Origin: Thermopolyspora flexuosa
Lineage (GTDB): Bacteria; Actinomycetota; Actinomycetes; Streptosporangiales; Streptosporangiaceae
Direction of reading: 5' to 3'
Length of the DNA: 64,000 nt
NCBI RefSeq assembly: GCF_006716785.1
Contig: NZ_VFPQ01000001.1
Location: 3,286,001-3,350,000, forward strand
The notes under the pieces were generated by a model. That model was not told the origin of the DNA. It made no database searches and saw nothing but the letters and a program-made list of their open reading frames with translations. This document shows positions 20,762 to 28,425 of the stretch, in pieces (position 1 is the stretch's first letter; the number at the start of each line of letters is the position of its first letter). Both the position numbers and the translations under genes were made by a program.

Positions 20762-22288
20762 TCAGTCCGGTGAGTGGTCGGTTCCGCGCGACGAGCGGTC
20801 CAGCAGGTGGTGCGCGAGCCGCTCGGGCAGGTGCATGCGCGCCATCATCTCCGCCTCCCCGGGCGGCACCCGGCGCGGCGTCGCCGCGGACACGGCGAGC
20901 ATGACGGCGAACGCCACCGGGACGGCGACGAGCGCCGGGTAGCGGCCCGCCGCGCCGACCGCCTCCGGGGCACAGGCGGCGAGGCCGGCGAGCACGGCGA
21001 CCGCGCCGCCCCCGGCGAGCATGCCGGCCACCGCGCCGGTCGTGGACAGCCCGCGCCACCAGATGCCGAGCACGAGCAGCGGGCACAGCGTGGCCGCGGC
21101 GATGGTGAGGCCGAGCAGCACGAGGGCGAGCGAGTTCGCGTGCGGGACGAGCCGCAGCAGGGCGAGCGCGACCGCGAGCAGCCCGGCCACGGTGACCCGC
21201 AGGCCGCCCACGCCGCCGCCGAGCACCCGCGAGGAGATCGTGCCCCCGACCGTGACCACGACCCCGCACGAGGTGGCGAGGAACGCCGCGAACGCCCCGG
21301 TGGCGAGCAGGCCGGTGAGCACCTCGCCCGGCACGCCGGGCAGCATCCGCAGCGGCAGCAGCAGCATCATCCGGTCGGCCGGGGCGCCCGGGGCGTACAG
21401 CCCGCCGAGCACGCCGTACACCGGGGGCAGCAGGTAGAACAGGCCGAGCATGCCGAGCACGGCGACCACGGTGCGCCGGGCCGACCAGCCGTCCGGGTTG
21501 GCGTAGAAGCGCACCGTGACGTGCGGCAGCCCCATCGTGCCGAGCGCCGAGGCGAGCACGACCGCGAGCACCCCGGGCGGCGACAGGTCCCCCGCGGCCG
21601 GGCCGAGCGCGCCACGGGCCTCCCCCGGCCCGTACGGCGAGGCGAACGCGGCGGGCAGGTCCGCGACGGGCGGCGCGGCGAGCCCGGTGAGCCAGGCGAC
21701 GGCGAGCGCGAGCGCACCCGCCCCGAGCACGGCGAGCATCACCCAGAACTGCACCGCCTGCACGTTCGTCGTGCTCCCGGCGATCGCGACCACGGCGACC
21801 ACGACGGCGAGCGCGCAGCCGCCCACCCACGGGGGCACGCCGCACAGCACGTTGAGCACGGCCCCGCCCGCGTGGATCTGCGCCATCAGGTAGACCACGC
21901 CGATCAGCAGCACCACGCCGGTGACCACCCGGCCCGCCGCGGCCGAGCCGAGCCGCCAGCGGGCGAAGTCGCACAGCGTGTAGGCGCCCGAGCGGCGCAG
22001 CGGCGCCACCACGAGGGTGAGCAGCACCACGTACCCGACGACGACGCCGACCGGGTACCACAGCAGGGGCGCGCCGTGCCCGGCGATGAGCCCCGCCAGG
22101 CCGAGGAACGCCGCGGCCGAGGTGAAACCGGCCCCCACCGCGGAGGCGTTCCACCAGGGCGCGACGGCGCGCGCCGCGGTGTAGAAGTCGGACTTCGTGA
22201 CGTACCTGCGGGACGGTGGCACCCCGGCGATCGCCGAGACGAGCAGGAGCACGGCCACCCCCAGGACGGAGGTGACGACGGCGGTCAT
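20762..22288 (-). CDS. Sodium:solute symporter, acetate/pyruvate permease type (ActP/MctC-like)
   Basis: A 508-aa polytopic SSS-family transporter with about 13 hydrophobic helices, beginning MTAVVTSVLGVAVLLLVSAIAG. Family landmarks are SDFYTAARAVAPWWNASAVGAGFTSAAAFLGLAGLI, GTMGLPHVTVRFYANPDGWSARRTV (highly typical of ActP-type permeases), TGAFAAFLATSCGVVVTVGGTISSRVL and ATLCPLLVLGIWW. The cytoplasmic C-terminus carries VPPGEAEMMARMHLPERLAHHLLD. Substrate is probably a short monocarboxylate. Its ATG overlaps the stop of the DUF485 gene (ATGA), and the whole set follows a LytS/LytTR pair, suggesting substrate-induced expression. Confidence 0.9.
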   Translation of the reverse strand: MTAVVTSVLGVAVLLLVSAIAGVPPSRRYVTKSDFYTAARAVAPWWNASAVGAGFTSAAAFLGLAGLIAGHGAPLLWYPVGVVVGYVVLLTLVVAPLRRSGAYTLCDFARWRLGSAAAGRVVTGVVLLIGVVYLMAQIHAGGAVLNVLCGVPPWVGGCALAVVVAVVAIAGSTTNVQAVQFWVMLAVLGAGALALAVAWLTGLAAPPVADLPAAFASPYGPGEARGALGPAAGDLSPPGVLAVVLASALGTMGLPHVTVRFYANPDGWSARRTVVAVLGMLGLFYLLPPVYGVLGGLYAPGAPADRMMLLLPLRMLPGVPGEVLTGLLATGAFAAFLATSCGVVVTVGGTISSRVLGGGVGGLRVTVAGLLAVALALLRLVPHANSLALVLLGLTIAAATLCPLLVLGIWWRGLSTTGAVAGMLAGGGAVAVLAGLAACAPEAVGAAGRYPALVAVPVAFAVMLAVSAATPRRVPPGEAEMMARMHLPERLAHHLLDRSSRGTDHSPD

Positions 22289-22644
22289 GCCGATCCGCGC
22301 CCCGGCGGCCGGACCGGACCGTTGCCACCCGCCCCGGTCCGGCGGCGGACCGCGCGCACCAGGTCCCGTTCCGCCTGCTCGGCCGCGCGGACGTGGCGCA
22401 GCGCGACCACGAGCCAGGCCGGCTGCACCCCGGCGGTGAGCACCAGCCAGCCGAACGGCACGCCGCCGAGCGCGGCCGCCCCGGCGGCGGGCGCGAGGGC
22501 GAACGCCCCGAGCAGCAGGCCGAGCCCGGCGCCGACCACGGCGAGGGTGCGCAGCGCGTGCCGCCGCTGCACCGCGACGAGCGCGGCCACGCTCCCCCAC
22601 ACCGGGTCCTCACCGGCGCGCAGCGCCGCGGCGCGGGCGGTCAT
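22285..22644 (-). CDS. Small two-helix membrane protein, DUF485-like
   Basis: A 119-aa protein with two hydrophobic segments, about residues 33-58 and 62-82, joined by GAAALGG and followed by a basic tail. The placement immediately upstream of an ActP-type symporter, with ATGA overlaps on both sides, is that of DUF485 proteins (YjcH-like), which are thought to accompany these permeases. Sequence resemblance to DUF485 is only moderate (VQRRHALRTLAVVGAGLGLLLG...), so the family call rests partly on position. Confidence 0.7.
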   Translation of the reverse strand: MTARAAALRAGEDPVWGSVAALVAVQRRHALRTLAVVGAGLGLLLGAFALAPAAGAAALGGVPFGWLVLTAGVQPAWLVVALRHVRAAEQAERDLVRAVRRRTGAGGNGPVRPPGRGSA

Positions 22645-23411
22645 GGGCGCGGTCCCGTACGGCGGCGCAGCGGGGAGCCGCCGAGGCTCGCCTGGCCGAT
22701 GAGCTGTTCCCGCACCTGGCGGCTGTGCCGGCGGCTCACCGGCACGGTGTGCTCGCCCACCTTGAGCACGATGCGCCCGGCCTCCAGGTAGAGCTCCTTG
22801 ACGTGCCGGGTGGAGACCAGGGTGCTGCGGTGCACCCGGATGAAGCCGAAGTCGGCCCACTGGCGCTCGAGCGTGGCCAGCGAGGCCCGCACCAGGTAGT
22901 TGTCCGTCGCGGTGTGCAGGCGCACGTAGTCGCCCTGCGCCTCGGCGAACAGCACCTCGGGCAGCGCGACGAACCGGGTGTGCCCGCCGAGCTCGACCGG
23001 GATGACCTCCTCGGCGTCCGGCTCGGCCGCCCTGCCGACGGCGATGGACAGGCGGCGCACCGCCTCCGCCAGGCGCGCCGAGCGCACCGGCTTGAGCAGG
23101 TAGTCGACGGCCTCGAGCTCGAACGCCTTCACCGCCCACTCCTCGTGGGCGGTGACGAACACCAGGCGGGGCGGGTCGGGGAACCCGCCGATGAGGCGGC
23201 CGAGCTCGAGCCCGCTGAGCCCCGGCATGCGGATGTCGAGGAAGATCCCGTCGAGCCGCTCCCCTCTGCCGATCATCTCGACCATGTCGCGAAGCGCGGT
23301 GGCGCCGTCGGATGCGGTGGCGACGTGCTCCACCCGCGCGTCCTCGCGCAGCAGGTAGGCCAGCTCGTCCAGGGCGGGAACCTCATCGTCGATGGCCAGG
23401 ACACGCAGCAT
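22641..23411 (-). CDS. LytTR-family response regulator
   Basis: A 256-aa two-component regulator. The receiver domain starts LRVLAIDDEVPALDELAYLL (acidic pocket DDE) with the phospho-acceptor Asp in GIFLDIRMPGLSGLELG, Thr in FVTAHEEWAVKAF and Lys in YLLKPV. The C-terminal LytTR DNA-binding domain runs from about residue 145, with EAQGDYVRLHTATDNYLVRASLATLERQW and FIRVHRSTLVSTRHVKEL. The ATG at 23411 opens on the first receiver strand. It ends in an ATGA overlap with the DUF485-like gene and is preceded 66 nt upstream by its sensor kinase. Confidence 0.94.
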   Translation of the reverse strand: MLRVLAIDDEVPALDELAYLLREDARVEHVATASDGATALRDMVEMIGRGERLDGIFLDIRMPGLSGLELGRLIGGFPDPPRLVFVTAHEEWAVKAFELEAVDYLLKPVRSARLAEAVRRLSIAVGRAAEPDAEEVIPVELGGHTRFVALPEVLFAEAQGDYVRLHTATDNYLVRASLATLERQWADFGFIRVHRSTLVSTRHVKELYLEAGRIVLKVGEHTVPVSRRHSRQVREQLIGQASLGGSPLRRRTGPRP

Positions 23412-23477
23412 GCCCCCACGTTGCCGCCCCGGATCCCGTTCGCGCAACCGAAACGCCAGCGGAACGTAAAAAAGTGA

Positions 23478-25007
23478 CTACGCTCCGCTATGCTTGTCCC
23501 AGTTTTTCGGTACGCGGAGCCGTACCTTGGTCCCCTGGCCGGGGGCGCTCTCCACGACGAGCCCGTACTCGGGGCCGTAGATCTGCCGCAGGCGGCGGTC
23601 GACGTTGGTGAGCCCCACGCCGCCGGAGCCCGTGCGGCGGCCCTCGAGCAGCGCCTTCACCTGCTCCGGGTCCATGCCGACGCCGTCGTCCTCGATGGTG
23701 ATGTGCGCCTCCGGCCCGGCGTCCCGCACCACCACGCGCACCTCGCCGGCGCCGTCGGTGGCGCGCAGGCCGTGCTTGATCGCGTTCTCCACGATCGGCT
23801 GCAGGCAGAGAAAGGGCACCGGGACCGGCAGCACCTCCGGCGGGACCCGGACGCTGAACCGCAGCCGGTCGCCGAACCGGGCGCGCTCCAGCAGCAGGTA
23901 GCGGTCGACGCAGCCGAGCTCGTCGGCGAGCGTGGTGAACCGGCGGGCGCGGCGCAGCGCGTACCGGGCGAAGTCGGCGAAGTCGAGCAGCAGCTCGCGG
24001 GCCCGGGTCGGGTCGGTGCGCACGAACGAGGCGATCGCGGTGAGCGAGTTGTACACGAAGTGCGGCGAGATCTGCGCGGTGAGCGCCTGGAACTCGGCCT
24101 CGGCCACCCGGCGGCGGCACTCGTCGAGCTCGGCGAGCTCGAGCTGCCCGGACACCCAGCGGCCCAGCTCGTCGGCGGTGCGCAGCAGGGCGGCGTCGGC
24201 GTGCGCGTCGTAGGCGGCGAGCGCCCCCACCACCCGGCCGCCGACGGTGAGCGGCACGACCACGGCGGCGCGCAGCGGGCAGCCGGGCGCGCCGCAGCCC
24301 GCCTCGTCGCGGGTGACGATGTGGGCGCGGCCTCCGGCGAGCACGCCGCGCACGTGGCCGAGCACCGCGTCCTCCGGCGGCTGGGCCCAGCCGCGGCGCG
24401 GGGCGCGGCGGTGGCCGGATCCGCGCCCGGGGCCGCCGCGCCGCCCCGGCTCCGCGCCCCGGCCCCGGCCGGCGTGCCGCGGTCCCCCGCGCGGGCGGCC
24501 GGCCGCGCCGGTCCGGGCGTCGTGGCCGCGCCCGGCGGCGGGCGGCGGGGACACCTCGATCCGGCCGCCGCGGTACTCCCAGCGCGCCGTCTCCCGCGGC
24601 ACGGGCGGGCCGATCGGACGGGCGGCCGGATGGGCCCCGGCCCGGTGCCCGGCGCACCGGTCCGTGCCGAGGTCGTGCCCGGCCGGGCCCGCCTCGGCGG
24701 GCAGGGGGGTGACGTGGTCGTGGTCGCCCGCGGAGTCCCAGGCGAGCACCCGGTCGGTGGAGACGATCGCCAGGCCGCTCGTGCCCAGCAGCAGGCGCAG
24801 GTGCCGTACCGCCTTCGCCGCGGACTCCGCGGACAGGCCGGTGCGCAGGTGCCGCGCGGCGAGCCCGGTGAGCGGGAGGGTGAAGTAGGCGGCGCCCCGG
24901 GGCGGCTCGCCGACGGGATCACCCCGGCCGGCCGTGTGCAGCAAGGCGACGCCGTACCCCAGCAGTGCGGCGGCGGCACACACGAGGACCCACCACGCCG
25001 TCGACAT
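23478..25007 (-). CDS. LytS-type sensor histidine kinase
   Basis: A 509-aa kinase with one N-terminal transmembrane helix (AWWVLVCAAAALLGYGVALL), a GAF-like sensor region (about 40-280), and a His_kinase plus HATPase module. The phospho-acceptor lies in LTAQISPHFVYNSLTAIASFVR, the N box is LQPIVENAIKHGL and the G box region IEDDGVGMD and TGSGGVGLTNV. Unlike classic LytS it lacks the multi-helix 5TM sensor. Within the GAF region, roughly residues 130-215 are an Arg/Gly/Pro-rich stretch, interrupting what is usually a compact domain. It probably senses a carboxylate or the import state of the downstream symporter; this is inference from context. Confidence 0.9.
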   Translation of the reverse strand: MSTAWWVLVCAAAALLGYGVALLHTAGRGDPVGEPPRGAAYFTLPLTGLAARHLRTGLSAESAAKAVRHLRLLLGTSGLAIVSTDRVLAWDSAGDHDHVTPLPAEAGPAGHDLGTDRCAGHRAGAHPAARPIGPPVPRETARWEYRGGRIEVSPPPAAGRGHDARTGAAGRPRGGPRHAGRGRGAEPGRRGGPGRGSGHRRAPRRGWAQPPEDAVLGHVRGVLAGGRAHIVTRDEAGCGAPGCPLRAAVVVPLTVGGRVVGALAAYDAHADAALLRTADELGRWVSGQLELAELDECRRRVAEAEFQALTAQISPHFVYNSLTAIASFVRTDPTRARELLLDFADFARYALRRARRFTTLADELGCVDRYLLLERARFGDRLRFSVRVPPEVLPVPVPFLCLQPIVENAIKHGLRATDGAGEVRVVVRDAGPEAHITIEDDGVGMDPEQVKALLEGRRTGSGGVGLTNVDRRLRQIYGPEYGLVVESAPGQGTKVRLRVPKNWDKHSGA

Positions 25008-25140
25008 GCCCCTCACGGTAATCAACACGCAGCGCCACCGCAGGTAAACGGACGGTTATCCGCATTGCGGATCCGCGGTCGCGGCCACGGCCGTACGGCG
25101 GGCGGTGGCGGCGGCCGCGCGGGGCGCGGCGCGCCGTGGG

Positions 25141-25761
25141 TCAGGGCGGGCCTTCGCCGGGTTCCTCCTGGTAGGAGTAGCGCTGCTCGCGCCAGGGGTC
25201 GCCGATGTTGTGGTAGCCGCGCTCCTCCCAGAAGCCGCGGCGGTCCTCGACCAGGTACTCGATGCCGCGCACCCACTTCACGCTCTTCCACGCGTACAGG
25301 TGCGGGACGACCAGCCGCACCGGGTGGCCGCGCTCCGGGGTAAGGGGCTGGTGGTCGAGCTCGGTGGCGAACAGCGTCTGGGGCGAGGTGAAGTCGGACA
25401 TGCGCAGGTTGGCGCTGTAGCCGTACTCCGCCCAGATCATCACGTGCCGCACCTCGGGCGCGGGCGGCACCAGCTCGAGCAGGGTGGTGGCGGGCACGCC
25501 GGTCCACACGTTGTCGAGGACGGAGAACCGCGTGACGCAGTGGAAGTCCGCGACCACGGTCACGCGGGGCAGCGCGCGGAACTCGGGCCAGGTCAGCTTG
25601 GTCTCCGTGCCCGACGCCGTGGCGCCGAACACCATGAGGCTCCAGCGTTCCGGGCGAAACGGCGGGACCCTCCCGTAGTGCACCACCGGACGGCCGCGCG
25701 GGATGTGCTGGCCCGGGGGCAGACGCCGCTCCACCTCCATCTCATCCGGCACGATCGCCAT
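25141..25761 (-). CDS. Sulfite-oxidase-like molybdopterin oxidoreductase
   Basis: A 206-aa compact protein of the YedY/MsrP-like sulfite oxidase fold. The molybdenum-ligating Cys is in VVADFHCVTRFSVLDNVWTGVP; WAEYGYSANLRMSDF, LTPERGHPVRLVVPHLYAWKSVKWVRGIE and the C-terminal GFWEERGYHNIGDPWREQRY are strongly typical. There is no Tat signal or transmembrane segment, so it appears cytoplasmic, and no heme partner gene is adjacent. The ATG at 25761 (MAIVPDEMEVE) is preferred to an upstream start that adds ten low-complexity residues. Its substrate is unknown. Confidence 0.9.
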   Translation of the reverse strand: MAIVPDEMEVERRLPPGQHIPRGRPVVHYGRVPPFRPERWSLMVFGATASGTETKLTWPEFRALPRVTVVADFHCVTRFSVLDNVWTGVPATTLLELVPPAPEVRHVMIWAEYGYSANLRMSDFTSPQTLFATELDHQPLTPERGHPVRLVVPHLYAWKSVKWVRGIEYLVEDRRGFWEERGYHNIGDPWREQRYSYQEEPGEGPP

Positions 25762-25813
25762 ACTGCCATCGCCGTGACGGCCGCCCGGCACCGCCCCCTG
25801 GGTTCGGTTGCGC

Positions 25814-25819
25814 TACTAT
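25814..25819 (+). promoter_or_regulatory. Candidate -10 element of the aroF leader transcript
   Basis: TACTAT ends 7 nt before the leader-peptide ATG, so transcription would begin at or next to that ATG and the leader peptide would be translated from a leaderless mRNA. I see no good -35 hexamer. Confidence 0.5.
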
Positions 25820-25826
25820 TTCGGCG

Positions 25827-25901
25827 ATGCGTACCGCGTTCGAGTTTTGGTATGGCGACGGACCCGAGGGTCGGACCGTTCGCCATCAGACGCTGCGCTG
25901 A
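25827..25901 (+). CDS. Aromatic leader peptide of the aroF attenuator
   Basis: A 24-codon frame starting MRTAFEFWYG and ending QTLR-stop. Codons 5-9 read Phe-Glu-Phe-Trp-Tyr, so all three aromatic amino acids occur within five residues, far above chance for so short a frame. The frame ends 9 nt before a long terminator hairpin, and aroF follows. This is the architecture of ribosome-mediated attenuation: a ribosome stalled at the aromatic codons would favour an alternative fold over the terminator. Confidence 0.85.
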   Translation: MRTAFEFWYGDGPEGRTVRHQTLR

Positions 25902-25910
25902 CACCAGACG

Positions 25911-25953
25911 GACGAAGGGCCCCGGGTCGATCGACCCGGGGCCCTTCGTCTTT
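25911..25953 (+). terminator. Attenuator terminator ahead of aroF
   Basis: A perfect 40-nt palindrome: 25911-25930 is complementary to 25931-25950, so up to 18 bp can pair around a small TCGA-type loop, followed by TTTG. Upstream GACCC (25861-25865) and GGGTC (25868-25872) can pair with each other or with the GGGTC/GACCC segments of the terminator arms, offering the competing structure needed for attenuation. Confidence 0.88.
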
Positions 25954-26001
25954 GTCCGGACTATCCCCGACAACGCGTATATACCGAGCAGGAAGGCAGA
26001 G

Positions 26002-27075
26002 ATGGTCATCGTCATGGCCCCGGAGGCCACCCAGGACGACGTCGACGCGATCGTGGAGCTGGTCGGCACCGCCGGCGGCGAGGCGTTCGTCAGCCGCGGC
26101 GTGAGCCGTACCATCATCGGGCTCGTCGGCGACATCGAGCAGTTCTCCTCGCTGAACCTGGGCGGAATGCGGGGCGTCGCCGACGTGATGCGCGTGTCCA
26201 CGCCGTACAAGCTGGTCTCCCGGGACAACCACCCGGAGCGGTCGACGGTCTGGGTGGGCGGGGTGCCGATCGGCCCCGGGTACATGACCCTGATCGCCGG
26301 GCCATGCGCCGTGGAGACGCCCGAGCAGACGCTCAAGGCCGCGCGGATGGCGAAGGCGGCCGGGGCGTCGCTGCTGCGCGGCGGCGCGTTCAAGCCCCGC
26401 ACCTCTCCGTACGCCTTCCAGGGGCTCGGCGAGCAGGGGCTGCAAATCCTCGCCGAGGTCCGGGCCGAGACCGGGCTGCCCGTGGTCACCGAGGTGGTGG
26501 ACGCCCACGACGTCGAGCTGGTCGCCTCGTACGCGGACATGCTGCAGGTCGGCACCCGTAACGCGCAGAACTTCGCGCTGCTGCAGGCGGTCGGCGCGGC
26601 GGGCAAGCCGGTGCTGCTCAAGCGCGGCATGAGCAGCACGATCGAGGAGTGGCTCATGGCCGCCGAGTACATCGCCCAGCGGGGCAACCTCGACATCGTG
26701 CTGTGCGAGCGCGGCATCCGCACGTTCGAGAAGGCCACCCGCAACACCCTCGACGTCTCGGCGGTGCCGGTGGCCCAGCGGCTCTCCCACCTGCCGGTGG
26801 TGATCGACCCCTCGCACTCCGGCGGCCGCCGCGACCTGGTGCTGCCGCTCACCCGCGCGGCGATCGCGGCCGGCGCGGACGGCGTGATCGTCGACGTGCA
26901 CCCCAACCCCGAGCAGGCGCTCGTCGACGGGCCCCAGGCGCTGGTCGAGGAGGACGTGGCCGAGCTCGCCCGGGTGGTCCGGGAGTTCCCGCCGCTGCTC
27001 GGCCGTACCCTCACCCCGGCCCTGGAGGCGGCCGAGCGCGCCGGCGAGGCCGCCGAGTCCGCCCCCGTGGCCTGA
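26002..27075 (+). CDS. aroF: 3-deoxy-7-phosphoheptulonate (DAHP) synthase, type I-beta
   Basis: First enzyme of the shikimate pathway, joining erythrose 4-phosphate and phosphoenolpyruvate. The 357-aa protein has an N-terminal ferredoxin-like regulatory domain (about 1-75, MVIVMAPEATQDDVDAIVE) as in the Thermotoga enzyme, where it mediates Tyr/Phe feedback, and then a KDSA/DAHPS barrel: LIAGPCAVETPEQ, LLRGGAFKPRTSPYAFQGLG, VGTRNAQNFALLQAVG, PVLLKRGMSSTIEEW, LCERGIRTFE, VVIDPSHSGGRRDLV and DGVIVDVHPNPEQALVDG. The ATG follows GGAAGG. Expression is probably attenuated by the aromatic leader peptide upstream, adding transcriptional to allosteric control. Confidence 0.96.
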   Translation: MVIVMAPEATQDDVDAIVELVGTAGGEAFVSRGVSRTIIGLVGDIEQFSSLNLGGMRGVADVMRVSTPYKLVSRDNHPERSTVWVGGVPIGPGYMTLIAGPCAVETPEQTLKAARMAKAAGASLLRGGAFKPRTSPYAFQGLGEQGLQILAEVRAETGLPVVTEVVDAHDVELVASYADMLQVGTRNAQNFALLQAVGAAGKPVLLKRGMSSTIEEWLMAAEYIAQRGNLDIVLCERGIRTFEKATRNTLDVSAVPVAQRLSHLPVVIDPSHSGGRRDLVLPLTRAAIAAGADGVIVDVHPNPEQALVDGPQALVEEDVAELARVVREFPPLLGRTLTPALEAAERAGEAAESAPVA

Positions 27076-27183
27076 TCCCCGGCCGTGCGGGCGGTGCTCC
27101 GGCGCCGCCCGCGCGACCGCGGTTTCAACCGCCCGCGGCCACCGGTCCGTCACGGTGTACGGCCGGCGGCCGCGGGGCCGTGC

Positions 27184-27690
27184 TCAGGCGTCCTCCTGCC
27201 AGGTGAGGATGCGTCCCTTCGTACCGCCGGACCTGGCGAACTCGCCGGGGAAGACGCGCAGCCGCCACGGGACCAGGCGCATCACGCCCCACGCGGGCGA
27301 GTCGGGGCCGTCCGCCCACTGCGGGATGATCGCCGGGTCGTAGCCGAGCGGCGGCGGGGTCGACCTGAACCGCTCCCAGCCCTCGTGCCGGCTCTTCTCG
27401 TCGAGCAGCAGCTCGGCGCGGCACTCGGCGACGCAGGTGTCGTAGACCTCGAAGCCGTCCCAGTAGTTGCACGACACGTACGGGTTGTTCGCCAGGTGGG
27501 CCTTCTTCATCGGGGTCACGATGCTGCCGACCCAGCCCACCAGGTGCTCCCCGTCCCACTCCCACAGCGTGTGGACCATGCGGGCCCTGGGCCGCCCGCG
27601 CCGATCGACCGTGGTGAGCGTCGCGTAGATCATCCGGTTCGCCATCTCGACGAACGCCGGGGCCGTCTCCGCGAGGGTGTCCAGGGCCAT
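27184..27690 (-). CDS. Pyridoxamine 5'-phosphate oxidase-like flavin/F420 protein
   Basis: A 168-aa split-barrel protein of the PNPOx-like superfamily, whose members bind FMN, F420 or heme. Visible parts are [61 protein letters not shown] and a C-terminal LVPWRLRVFPGEFA. No specific activity can be assigned. The ATG at 27690 has an excellent GGAGG 8 nt upstream. It is divergent from a TetR-family gene with a large inverted repeat between them, so it is probably that regulator's target. Confidence 0.85.
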   Translation of the reverse strand: MALDTLAETAPAFVEMANRMIYATLTTVDRRGRPRARMVHTLWEWDGEHLVGWVGSIVTPMKKAHLANNPYVSCNYWDGFEVYDTCVAECRAELLLDEKSRHEGWERFRSTPPPLGYDPAIIPQWADGPDSPAWGVMRLVPWRLRVFPGEFARSGGTKGRILTWQEDA

Positions 27691-27712
27691 ATCGTTACCT
27701 CCACATCCGGTT

Positions 27713-27746
27713 ACCACTCCAGTTGTAGTACTTTGACTGTAGTGGT
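27713..27746. promoter_or_regulatory. Inverted-repeat operator between PNPOx and TetR genes
   Basis: ACCACTCCAGT (27713-27723) and ACTGTAGTGGT (27736-27746) are inverted copies with one mismatch, separated by 12 nt containing AGTACT. It lies in the 83-nt divergent gap, starting 23 nt from the PNPOx start and ending 27 nt from the TetR start, and could repress both promoters. Confidence 0.7.
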
Positions 27747-27773
27747 TGCAACCCGTTTCTCCCAGGAGGACCG

Positions 27774-28361
27774 ATGGGCCGGAATCCCGCGCGCCGGGCG
27801 GCGCTGCTCGACGCCGCCATCGAGGTCCTGGCCCGCGACGGGGCCAGAGGGCTCACCTTCCGCGCGGTGGACATGCAGGCGGGGGTGCCGGTCGGCACCG
27901 CGTCCAACTACTTCGCGAGCCGCGACGACCTGCTCGGCCAGGCCGGGCGGCACATCCACCACCGGCTGGCGGCCACGCCGCAGGAGGTCGACGACTTCTC
28001 CCGCGAGTTCGCCGACGCCGGGCCCTCCCGCGCCCTCGCCGAGCGCATGCTGCGCGCGCTGCTGCGCCGCATCGACGCGGACCGCGCCGCCTATCTCGCC
28101 CTGCTCGAGCTGCGCCTGGAGGCCACGCGCCGCCCGGGGCTGCGCGCCACGCTCACCGAGACCATCCGGGCGAGTCACGCGGCGAACATGCAGGCGTACC
28201 GCGACTTCGCGCTGCCCGGCACCCCGGTCACGGGCCTGCTGCTCTACTACGCGATGAGCGGCCTCATCGTCGAGCTGCTCACCCTGCCCGACGCGATCAC
28301 CGACCTGCCCCCGGACGAGGTGATCTCCGCGCTGGTCACGCACCTCGTCCCGGAGGCCTGA
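27774..28361 (+). CDS. TetR/AcrR-family transcriptional regulator
   Basis: A 195-aa repressor. The N-terminal helix-turn-helix is RRAALLDAAIEVLARDGARGLTFRAVDMQAGVPVGTASNYFASRDDLLGQAG; the rest is an all-helical ligand domain containing LLRRIDADRAAYLALLELRLEATRRPGLRATL, typical of regulators with a TetR_C domain. AGGAGGA lies 5 nt before the ATG. Position and the shared inverted repeat suggest autoregulation and control of the divergent flavin-type protein; the ligand is unknown. Confidence 0.92.
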   Translation: MGRNPARRAALLDAAIEVLARDGARGLTFRAVDMQAGVPVGTASNYFASRDDLLGQAGRHIHHRLAATPQEVDDFSREFADAGPSRALAERMLRALLRRIDADRAAYLALLELRLEATRRPGLRATLTETIRASHAANMQAYRDFALPGTPVTGLLLYYAMSGLIVELLTLPDAITDLPPDEVISALVTHLVPEA

Positions 28362-28375
28362 CCGGGCGGAACGCA

Positions 28376-28413
28376 TGCCGGGGCGGCGCCCCTTCGCGGG
28401 CGCCGCCCCGGCA
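28376..28413. terminator. Bidirectional hairpin between tetR and thiI
   Basis: A 16-bp perfect stem (28376-28391 with 28398-28413) closed by a CTTCGC loop in the convergent gap. It has no T-run on either side, so it may act as a transcript 3' end rather than a classical terminator. Confidence 0.7.
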
Positions 28414-28425
28414 CGGTGGGCGAGG

